Shown here one piece after another: positions 24,230 through 33,149 of a stretch of 36,588 nucleotides of DNA; positions within the stretch are counted from its first letter, which is position 1, and every line of letters starts with the position of its first letter. The translations under genes were made by a program, and so were the position numbers. Source of the DNA: Treponema sp. GTDB lineage: Bacteria; Spirochaetota; Spirochaetia; Treponematales; Breznakiellaceae. Location: the NCBI GenBank assembly GCA_031276965.1, contig JAISMC010000186.1:1-36588 (forward strand), read 5' to 3'. The notes below the pieces were generated by a model that did no database searches, was not told where the DNA came from, and worked only from the letters and a program-made list of their open reading frames with translations.

Positions 24230-25276
24230 CTATATCCGCACGGAGAAAATTTCTCCAAGACCCCAAAGATTATGAACCTGAATCCGTTCTCCCTTTGAAT
24301 TTAATAAAAATCCGTTAAATAAACCAAGGCAAGTATACTGTTCCGCATGGATCAGTATTAGATTAAGACCGTCTTTTACGGGCAGAGCCGGAGTAAAAGA
24401 AAGATCCACCATGCCCTCCGTATCCTGGATGATCCATTCCAATTCGGGACCCTCGGGATAAGTAATTCTTACCGGCGGCAGGGGGGTTAAACGGCCTTCG
24501 ATCCAAAGGGCGTTTTCGTTGTTTGTGTAGGTCTCCCGGGTCTGATTCTCCCCCAGGCTAAAACCATAACGGCGCCCGCCGGCATCAAAACCCAGAGTAG
24601 AACACCAAACAGAATGCATACGGTAGGGATAAAAACCCTTAAAGTCGCAGACAATTCCGCTGGTCCGGGCCGGATCGAAAACAATGTGCCGTCCTCCCAT
24701 CACCATATCACCCCGGACCGATCCCATGGCTTTATAGGCGTACATGCTGCGGCTCCCCGAAAAGAGAAGACTTACCACCATGGGCTCGACGGGTCCGGCC
24801 ATATCATATTCCAAATGGGCAGTAAAGGAGGGCCGTTTCCGGGAGGCGGCAATATCCAGATCCAGCCGTATTAAATTCGCCTCTAACCAGTTATGGATAC
24901 GGAAAAAAAAGCCATTAGACCGGTGATCGATAGAAGAGTTAGCAAGCTGACGGGGAAGATGCCAGCCCCGAAAGGGTATCTTCTTTCTAAAGAAAGCTTG
25001 CTCTTTGGTGTCTTTGTTATACAGAAATATCTTTACTATACGGTACAACTTCAAATTACAAAAAAGGGCGTCCAGATAATAATGCTCATCCTGAACAATA
25101 AAGGATTCCCATTCCTTGATCCGCTGATCCCGCAGCCACCAGGGTACAGGTATAATATACGGCTGCCGTATACTTAGGAGATTAACTTCATTAAAGGGCT
25201 TTGTCCAGGTTCCCGCCAGAGGCCTGCCGTCTTCAATGGGGGTCTCTCTGGGGGGCAGTATTTCCCTCGTATACAT
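24230..25276 (-). CDS. DUF2804 domain-containing protein
   Basis: A 348-residue protein that fits the DUF2804 family, whose function is unknown. It is full of beta-strand-like segments. Characteristic stretches are FNEVNLLSIRQP near the N-terminus, HLEYDMAGPVEP in the middle, and WCSTLGFDAGGRRYGFSLGEN with the C-terminal PVKDGLNLILIHAEQYTCLG. No signal peptide or membrane helix is visible. It lies 27 bases after the radical SAM gene and 2 bases before the 692-residue gene, so all three may share a transcript from the origin operon. The ATG has little ribosome-site similarity upstream, consistent with coupling or a leaderless start. Family assignment is from memory of the pattern. Confidence 0.7.
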   Translation of the reverse strand: MYTREILPPRETPIEDGRPLAGTWTKPFNEVNLLSIRQPYIIPVPWWLRDQRIKEWESFIVQDEHYYLDALFCNLKLYRIVKIFLYNKDTKEQAFFRKKIPFRGWHLPRQLANSSIDHRSNGFFFRIHNWLEANLIRLDLDIAASRKRPSFTAHLEYDMAGPVEPMVVSLLFSGSRSMYAYKAMGSVRGDMVMGGRHIVFDPARTSGIVCDFKGFYPYRMHSVWCSTLGFDAGGRRYGFSLGENQTRETYTNNENALWIEGRLTPLPPVRITYPEGPELEWIIQDTEGMVDLSFTPALPVKDGLNLILIHAEQYTCLGLFNGFLLNSKGERIQVHNLWGLGEIFSVRI

Positions 25277-25303
25277 CAGGGAAAATATACCATACTTTTC
25301 CCC

Positions 25304-26308
25304 CTAGAGCATAGCTTTCTTTGTCCAATGCCAAACCGGATCCGCCAGCGCCCCGAAGGGATTTTCCCGCCTAAAGTCCGGGAGCCCGCCGCCGCCGGGA
25401 ACCAGTTCCTGACAAAAACCATCTTCTATGCCAAATTCTTCAAGCCATTTCAGAATGATCTCATATTCGTCCCTGCCCACTGCCCGGTCCGGACCGGCAT
25501 GGCCGAACCCGGTCCGGGGTTCCTTTTCCACCGGAGTGTACTGCATCATCAGCGAAAGGAGGGCCCGGCCCCGGCCATGCCGGGCAAACCATCGGAGCAC
25601 TTCCTTGGTAGAATCAAGATAATCCGGCAGTACAAGGTGCCGGATTATCACCCCGGAGAGCAGGGCCGGAACTGCTCCGCTTTCCTCCGGCATTCCGGGT
25701 CCGGCGGGCGAGGTTCCGGTAAAACAGAGGGTCCGCTGCTCCATCATCGTAAGAACCGCCCGAACCGCACTTTCAGGATAGTCCGGGGCGTGAAAGAAAC
25801 GCCGGGCTATCCCGCTGTCCAGTGTTTTAAGATCCGGAAGGTATACATCTACGGTATCCGCAAGCAGGTCCAACGCGGCGGCGCTTTCATAAGCCGAGGA
25901 ATTCCACAGTACCGGCAGGGTGAGTCCTCCGGCTTTGGCGGCGGATACCGCCGCCGCTAATGCCGGGACAGCGTGGCTCCCGGTCACCAGGTTAATGTTC
26001 GCCGCTCCCCTTGCCTGGAGTTCAAGGCAGATACGGACAAATTCGGTCTCCGTAAGCGCCGTGCCCATACCGTTCCGGGAGATCTGCCAATTCTGACAGA
26101 AGACGCAGCCCAAAGTACAGCCCGAAACAAAAACGGTCCCCGAACCACGATTCCCTATTAGAGGCGGTTCCTCACCACGATGCAGGACCGCTGCGGAAAT
26201 CCGAAGGCCGGCGCCTTCTCCGCAGTAACCCCGCTTACCCTGACGGCGGTTAACGCCGCAGCGGCGGGGACAGAGTATGCAGGCGGCGTAGGGATCCCGG
26301 CGATTCAG
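25304..26308 (-). CDS. Radical SAM protein, PflX (COG1313) type, apparent CTG start
   Basis: About 334 residues. The N-terminus carries the family's Cys motif CILCPRRCGVNRRQGKRGYC (about 10-29), then the radical SAM cluster motif CTLGCVFC followed by QNWQISRNG. The remainder is a typical activase-like barrel (INLVTGSH, YLPDLKTL, LVLPDYLDSTKE). Substrates of PflX proteins are unknown. The frame is open upstream to a TGA near 26351 but has no ATG, GTG or TTG before the Cys motifs. The only initiation candidate is CTG at 26306-26308, which has GGAGG five bases before it and overlaps the dciA stop as CTGA. Starting at the first TTG (26113) would remove both the N-terminal Cys motif and part of the cluster motif. 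Confidence 0.85.
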   Translation of the reverse strand: MNRRDPYAACILCPRRCGVNRRQGKRGYCGEGAGLRISAAVLHRGEEPPLIGNRGSGTVFVSGCTLGCVFCQNWQISRNGMGTALTETEFVRICLELQARGAANINLVTGSHAVPALAAAVSAAKAGGLTLPVLWNSSAYESAAALDLLADTVDVYLPDLKTLDSGIARRFFHAPDYPESAVRAVLTMMEQRTLCFTGTSPAGPGMPEESGAVPALLSGVIIRHLVLPDYLDSTKEVLRWFARHGRGRALLSLMMQYTPVEKEPRTGFGHAGPDRAVGRDEYEIILKWLEEFGIEDGFCQELVPGGGGLPDFRRENPFGALADPVWHWTKKAML

Positions 26309-26838
26309 CTTTTCCTCCGCCGGGAGGAGGATCGCCGGTGATTCTGAATAATACTTTGTTCAAGCCGTTTAAGAGCATTTTTAAAATCAGGATCATCAAT
26401 TTTTTCGTAGCGATCCCCGGTTTCAGCCTCCGCGTAAATTTCTTTTGCTGCCGGATCAGGTTCCGCAGAATCCTGTAGAACCTGATCCGGCTTCCCTACA
26501 GCCCCGCCTTCGGGACCGGAAAATTCTCCGTTCCGGCTTAACCTGAAAGAGAGACCCCGGATGTCCAGAGAAGGAAAACGGCGGCGCACTGCTTTTAAAA
26601 GCTGGTCTTGTTTTGTCTGCAGAATCTGTATCCAGCCGGGGTGATCTGTCTCTATTAACAGTATAGATCTTTCCAGATCTTTAATACGGGAATGATCTGC
26701 GACCCTGTCTCCTATCTTAGGACCGAATTGTTCTTTTAACAAAAATCTCCAGGAAGAAAAGAGCGCAGAGTACCCGTGAGCAGTCTTGAGGAACTCTTTA
26801 TCAAAAAAGGATGAAAGTAAGTCTCCGGCTCTTTCCAT
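26305..26838 (-). CDS. dciA: DUF721/DciA-like replicative helicase loader candidate
   Basis: About 177 residues. The N-terminal 95 residues (MERAGDLLSSFFDKEFL...FSSWRFLLKEQFG...LIETDHPGWIQILQTKQDQLL) fit the DUF721/DciA domain. In other bacteria DciA loads the DnaB helicase where DnaC or DnaI is absent. The C-terminal tail is polar and ends in an Arg/Ser-rich stretch. The start is the ATG at 26836-26838, 22 bases after recF. An in-frame start near 26967 would overlap recF by over 100 bases and is unlikely. Its position in the dnaA-dnaN-recF series matches the DUF721 gene of other treponemes as I remember them. Its stop codon overlaps the following CTG. Confidence 0.8.
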   Translation of the reverse strand: MERAGDLLSSFFDKEFLKTAHGYSALFSSWRFLLKEQFGPKIGDRVADHSRIKDLERSILLIETDHPGWIQILQTKQDQLLKAVRRRFPSLDIRGLSFRLSRNGEFSGPEGGAVGKPDQVLQDSAEPDPAAKEIYAEAETGDRYEKIDDPDFKNALKRLEQSIIQNHRRSSSRRRKS

Positions 26839-26860
26839 AATACAACCATGGATCAGGATT

Positions 26861-27949
26861 TTACAATTTAGCAGCCTTTCCGGCCTTAACCTGATATACC
26901 AGCGTATCAGATTTACAGTAACGTTTATAGGGTTCTTCCGGCAGAAAAGTAAAAAAGGCCTGATCATATTGAGGCATTACCGAAAGGAATTTTCGCCGTT
27001 TTTCACCGTCCAGTTCCAGAAGGACATCATCCAGGAGAAGAACCGGGTTTACTCCGGTTTTTTCAGAAAAACGCCGAGCCTGGGCGGAACGAAGGAGCAG
27101 CGCCAGAAGCCGGCGCTGACCCGTAGAGGCATGGCCGGAAAATTCCGCATTCCCCCGGGTAAATATATAACGATCCCGGTGAGGACCGGAAAGACAGATC
27201 CCCGCCGCAGCGTCTTTTTCCCGGCAGGATCCTAAAAGGTCCCGAATTTTCTCTACGCTCTGGAATTTCCAGGAGGGAACATAGCGGATGGTAATACCCG
27301 CAATGCCGGAAACTTCTTCGTAAAGGGGACCAAAGGTATCCGAAAAATCAGCCGCCGCCGCCGCCCGGTTTTCCATCAGCCTTAACCCATATTCCGCTAT
27401 CTGGGGATCAAGAGTATCCAGCATAGTCGTATCTGGCCGGCCAAATCCTTCCTTTAATACTGCGTTCCGGGTTTTAAGAACTCTGCGGTATTTTCTTAAA
27501 TCGTCTAAGTAAAGGGGATTATAAAGACTCTGACTTTGATCAAAAAACCAACGCCGCCGTTCCGGAGAACCGGAGATAAATTCCATATCTTCATGACAAA
27601 AAACAATGCAGGGAATTACCGATAAAAGTCCTTTTCTATCTTCGATCCGTTTCCCGTCTATGATAATGATTTTTTTACTTTCCTCATATTTAATCAATAC
27701 CTTTTCGTAAAGGGGGCTTTTAAGAACCGCAGCGACAGAAAAATTCTTCTCTCCGGTACAGGCTAAATCTCCATCCCGGACACTGCGGAAAGAAGAAGCA
27801 TAAGAACAAAAATAGAGAGCTTCCAAAAAGTTAGTCTTACCCTGACCATTCTCGCCAACCAAAAAAATATCTTTTCCTGTGGTATCTACTTCTACATCCG
27901 CAATATTCCGGAAAGCGGTAGTTCGCAGAGAAGAAAACCGCATGGGCAT
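26861..27949 (-). CDS. recF: DNA repair and recombination protein RecF
   Basis: A 362-residue SMC-like ATPase that binds gapped DNA and loads RecA with RecOR. The N-terminus reads FSSLRTTAFRNIADVEV, followed by Walker A GENGQGKTN (about 33-41). The signature region is SGPHRDRY and STGQRRLLALLLRSAQ, and Walker B is PVLLLDDVLLELD near the C-terminus. The start at 27949 overlaps the last base of the dnaN stop (TAATG); a second in-frame ATG at 27943 is possible. There is no separate ribosome site, so it is coupled to dnaN. Length and motifs are normal. Confidence 0.95.
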   Translation of the reverse strand: MPMRFSSLRTTAFRNIADVEVDTTGKDIFLVGENGQGKTNFLEALYFCSYASSFRSVRDGDLACTGEKNFSVAAVLKSPLYEKVLIKYEESKKIIIIDGKRIEDRKGLLSVIPCIVFCHEDMEFISGSPERRRWFFDQSQSLYNPLYLDDLRKYRRVLKTRNAVLKEGFGRPDTTMLDTLDPQIAEYGLRLMENRAAAAADFSDTFGPLYEEVSGIAGITIRYVPSWKFQSVEKIRDLLGSCREKDAAAGICLSGPHRDRYIFTRGNAEFSGHASTGQRRLLALLLRSAQARRFSEKTGVNPVLLLDDVLLELDGEKRRKFLSVMPQYDQAFFTFLPEEPYKRYCKSDTLVYQVKAGKAAKL

Positions 27950-29049
27950 TAATCAAGCTGCATGGGCATTATAATGTGAAAAAAGTCTTTCTCCGGAGAT
28001 GGCATCAATGTGACAGCTTTATTAGGATCGGAAAATTGTATGCTTACCTCTTCTTCGCTCATAATCTTAAAGGGTTCCTCAATGTACCGGTAATTCAAAG
28101 CCATAGAAATATCAGGACCATCGTACTTGCAGGAAATCTCCTCCTTGGCGGCTCCAATATCGCTTTCTTCAGAGGAAATAGTCATCACCCCGGAACTTAC
28201 CCCCATATATATACGCCGGGATTTCTGTTCTACTAAAATAGAAACCCGCCGCAGAGCATCCAGCATCTCGACACGGTTTACCGTGATAATATTAGTTTGA
28301 TTTTCAGGAATAACCCGTTTATAATTGGGAAACTGTCCTTCAATCAATACCGAAGAAAGCTGATAAGATCCAAACTGAACAAAGACTGTTTTATCAGTTA
28401 CAGAGACAGAAATAGATCCTTCGTCTCCAGCCCGTTTTATAATAATCGCAAGAATCTTAGGAGGAATGATAATACCAGTAAATTCCTTAATATTATCATA
28501 ATTCTTGCTTACAAAGGCCAGCCGCCGGCCATCAGTAGCCACCATGATGAGTTTATCATCCTGCTTTTCAAAAAATACGCCGTTCATAAAATAGCGGGTT
28601 TCGTCATCAGAAACGGCAAAAACAGTTTGAAGAATCATATCCTTAAAATCTCTGACAGGTAAATCAAAAAAACCTGCATTACCGGAAACCGGAAATTCAG
28701 GAAATTTATCGGAAGCTATGCTTTTAAGCTGAAACCTGATCTTCTTTGCCGCGGGCTTAATATTTATCCTGGCGTCGTTTTGCTCAAATTCTAAATCTCC
28801 CTCAGGAATTGAATTCAGTATTCCCAGAAATTTTTCCCCTATTACCGTAGTGGATCCCGGCTCAGTTACAGTTACCGGAACCTTAGTTTCAAAGTTTACC
28901 TTTATATCCGTTGCCTTAATAACAAGAAAATCGTTTTCTGCATTAAGGTAAATATTTGACAAAATAGAAATAGGATTCTTTGAAGATATAATCTCCTGGG
29001 CAATGGCAATCTCTTTAAGGAGTACGCTTCGTTCACAGGTAAATTTCAT
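27949..29049 (-). CDS. dnaN: DNA polymerase III beta subunit (sliding clamp)
   Basis: 366 residues, the normal size for the three-domain ring clamp that tethers DNA polymerase III. The N-terminus MKFTCERSVLLKEIAIAQEI, the segments FMNGVFFEKQDDKLIMVATDGRRLA and VLIEGQFPNYKRVIP, and the C-terminal end FFHIIMPMQLD are all clamp hallmarks; the last is the usual hydrophobic MPM-type ending. The ATG has AGGAG at the right distance. It follows dnaA by 193 bases, which hold DnaA boxes and a trio-like run, and may have its own promoter (29127-29157). Confidence 0.97.
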   Translation of the reverse strand: MKFTCERSVLLKEIAIAQEIISSKNPISILSNIYLNAENDFLVIKATDIKVNFETKVPVTVTEPGSTTVIGEKFLGILNSIPEGDLEFEQNDARINIKPAAKKIRFQLKSIASDKFPEFPVSGNAGFFDLPVRDFKDMILQTVFAVSDDETRYFMNGVFFEKQDDKLIMVATDGRRLAFVSKNYDNIKEFTGIIIPPKILAIIIKRAGDEGSISVSVTDKTVFVQFGSYQLSSVLIEGQFPNYKRVIPENQTNIITVNRVEMLDALRRVSILVEQKSRRIYMGVSSGVMTISSEESDIGAAKEEISCKYDGPDISMALNYRYIEEPFKIMSEEEVSIQFSDPNKAVTLMPSPEKDFFHIIMPMQLD

Positions 29050-29075
29050 GTTTATCTCCTCTTATATTTATATAT

Positions 29076-29114
29076 AAGTAGTAGTTGTAGTAGGGTCTTC
29101 CTAAATGTGGAAAA
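29076..29114. other. Candidate DNA unwinding element: DnaA-trio run with adjacent DnaA box
   Basis: Read 3' to 5' on the plus strand, positions 29093 back to 29076 give GAT-GAT-GTT-GAT-GAT-GAA, the DnaA-trio pattern bound as single strand by DnaA. A spacer of 12 bases separates it from a DnaA box TTTTCCACA (minus strand, 29106-29114). An AT-rich run follows on the far side toward dnaN (29050-29075). The order box, spacer, trios, AT-rich DNA, dnaN follows the arrangement known from Bacillus-type origins. Confidence 0.65.
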
Positions 29115-29126
29115 CCGGTATAAATC

Positions 29127-29157
29127 ATTATACTATATATAATTATAGTTTTGGCAA
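29127..29157 (-). promoter_or_regulatory. Candidate dnaN promoter
   Basis: On the minus strand, TTGCCA (29152-29157) and a perfect TATAAT (29127-29132) are 19 bases apart; an alternative -10, TAGTAT, gives 16. It lies between two DnaA boxes, so DnaA could modulate it. Confidence 0.45.
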
Positions 29158-29159
29158 TA

Positions 29160-29188
29160 TGTGGAAAAATTATCTTTTTTTCTCCACA
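29160..29188. other. Two further DnaA boxes in the dnaN-dnaA gap
   Basis: TTTTCCACA on the minus strand (29160-29168) and TTCTCCACA on the plus strand (29180-29188) each differ at one base from the consensus TTATCCACA. With 29106-29114 there are three boxes within 85 bases. Confidence 0.6.
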
Positions 29189-29242
29189 TATCAACAGATA
29201 CTGTAATTGTACACTATTTATCCCGATCATATAAACACCTTT

Positions 29243-30607
29243 TCAAGGTTTGATATTCGATTCTATAATTTTTCTTTTAAGGCTTTCTACTTTTGTATTC
29301 AGCGCCGGATCGGATCGGATTCTTTCTTCTATTTTTTGACAGGCGTGCATTACTGTGGTATGATCCCGGCCGCCGAAGGTTTGGCCTATTTCGGTGGTGG
29401 AAAATTCGGTTATTTCCCGGATTATATACATAGCGAGTTGACGGGGAAATACAATGGTAGCCGTTCTTTTCTTGCCCTTAAGATCGTTAGAGTAAAGATT
29501 ATAATCTTCCGCTACTACCCGCTGTATGATGTCGATGGATATGTTGGTCTGTTTAGACGGAGCGAATATGTCTTTCAACCGTTTTTGGGCTATTTCCAAG
29601 GTAATAGGTTTTCCCATCAGCTCTACATAGGCGGTCAAGGTGGTTAAGGCCGATTCTAAATCCCGAACATTGGAGGATACATTTTTACCTATTAGCGAGA
29701 CTACTTCATCGGGGATAGTTACTTTTAGTTCTTCTATTTTCTTTTTCAGAATAGCGCAGCGGGTTTCGTAATCCGGGGGCTTAAGATCCGCTTTAAGACC
29801 CCTTTCAAAGCGGTTGCGAAGTCTGTCAGTCAGGTTTTTTAATTCCGAAACTGGTCTATCAACGGCAAAGATGATCTGTTTTTTGGCATTATACAGGGCT
29901 TCGTAGGTAAAAAAAAGCTCTTCCTGGGTTCCTAATTTGTTTTCCAGAAAGTGAATATCGTCTATCAAAAGTACATCTACGTGGCGGTACTTATTTTTGA
30001 AGGCCGGCTGGCTCCCTTCCTTTACAGACTGGATAAATTCACTGGTAAAGTTCTCTGCTGATATATAGATTATCTTATTTGATGAATTCTCGTAGATAAA
30101 GTTGCCGATAGCCTGCATCAAATGAGTCTTACCCAGACCGACTCCGCCAAAAATAAGAAAGGGGTTGTAGGCGGCTCCGGGATTTTTGGCGACCGCTTGA
30201 GCCGCATTGACGGCAAAGGCGTTATTATCCCCGATAATGTACTTATCAAAGGTATAGTCTTCCCTAAGCTGAGGATGGCGTGTCTTTTTTTCCTGGATTA
30301 CAGGAACCGTCGCTTTGGGGGTTGGTTTAGGAGTTTCGGCGCCGAAGAGTTTGGCAGCCTTTTTGACCTCAAAAAATACAGATATTTTTTTGCCGGTTAG
30401 GTCCTTTAGTTTGGTTTCTATGTAATGCTGATAGCGTTGCTTAATCTGGTTCCGGTAAAAAATTGAAGGAACTGCGATGGTGATGCTCTCTTCGGCGGCG
30501 CTGAGATATTCCAGATTGAACCACATGGCGAATTCCTGTTCAGGAAGCTCGCTTTTAATTTGATTCACCGTTTCTTTCCAGAATATTTCATAATTCCAAT
30601 CAGCCAT
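29243..30607 (-). CDS. dnaA: Chromosomal replication initiator DnaA
   Basis: 454 residues with all four domains. Domain I (about 1-80) mediates self-association. A short linker with Lys/Pro-rich stretches follows. The AAA+ domain III (about 115-330) has Walker A GGVGLGKTH, Walker B VLLIDDIHF and sensor segments. Domain IV ends with GRDHTTVMHACQKI, which reads the DnaA box. The protein starts replication by binding the boxes on both flanks of its own gene. The ATG has GAGGA upstream. A perfect DnaA box at 30655-30663 overlaps the probable promoter (GATAAT on the minus strand), so autoregulation is likely. Confidence 0.98.
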   Translation of the reverse strand: MADWNYEIFWKETVNQIKSELPEQEFAMWFNLEYLSAAEESITIAVPSIFYRNQIKQRYQHYIETKLKDLTGKKISVFFEVKKAAKLFGAETPKPTPKATVPVIQEKKTRHPQLREDYTFDKYIIGDNNAFAVNAAQAVAKNPGAAYNPFLIFGGVGLGKTHLMQAIGNFIYENSSNKIIYISAENFTSEFIQSVKEGSQPAFKNKYRHVDVLLIDDIHFLENKLGTQEELFFTYEALYNAKKQIIFAVDRPVSELKNLTDRLRNRFERGLKADLKPPDYETRCAILKKKIEELKVTIPDEVVSLIGKNVSSNVRDLESALTTLTAYVELMGKPITLEIAQKRLKDIFAPSKQTNISIDIIQRVVAEDYNLYSNDLKGKKRTATIVFPRQLAMYIIREITEFSTTEIGQTFGGRDHTTVMHACQKIEERIRSDPALNTKVESLKRKIIESNIKP

Positions 30608-30654
30608 GCCGTTAAATCCTCGATTTTCCTTTAGGAAACCATAATATCAACACA

Positions 30655-30875
30655 TTATCCACAATAATGAAAGGAGTTGACTAGTCCAAAAAATACAAAA
30701 AATCACAAAAAAGTTCAAACCGCCCTTAATATGTGAATAGTAATATTGATATAATTCTATATATTACAAAGAATTATAAAAATAAAAATATCACTTATAT
30801 TTCTTTTTCAATATGACATGGGACGCCCAATAATATTTTCATTATAGTCAGCAATTTATCCACAACTTATACACA
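30655..30875. other. Origin DnaA-box cluster in the dnaA-gyrB gap
   Basis: The 30608-31139 stretch has no gene. It holds two perfect DnaA boxes TTATCCACA (30655-30663 and 30856-30864) and one TTATACACA (30867-30875), all on the plus strand. Between them (about 30680-30850) the DNA is strongly AT-rich with long A and T runs. To the right (30900-31030) I see nothing recognisable. Together with the dnaN-side boxes this marks the chromosomal origin. Confidence 0.75.
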
Positions 30876-31033
30876 ATCCTGTAAAAATATTTTAAAATGC
30901 CTTTCCCTGCTCCATGGGGTAAGATATAGACCCGTCTGCGAATCAATTAAACCCGCTGCAGAACCAGTAGAGTATAGAGTCCGCTTTCCAATGAAACCTA
31001 ACTAGGCCAAATTATAGCTTATCTTTACTTTTT

Positions 31034-33062
<2,029 letters not shown>

Positions 33063-33093
33063 GGCCGCCGGACCGGTAAATTTTCCTTTTATA

Positions 33094-33122
33094 ATGACCT
33101 TTTTTTCAGAAAACGGTATACT
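33094..33122 (+). promoter_or_regulatory. Candidate gyrA promoter
   Basis: ATGACC (33094-33099) and TATACT (33117-33122) are 17 bases apart in the gyrB-gyrA gap, with gyrA beginning at 33150. gyrA could also be read through from gyrB, as no strong terminator is seen between them. Confidence 0.5.
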
Positions 33123-33149
33123 AAATTACTCAAAATGTAAGGAATATAG

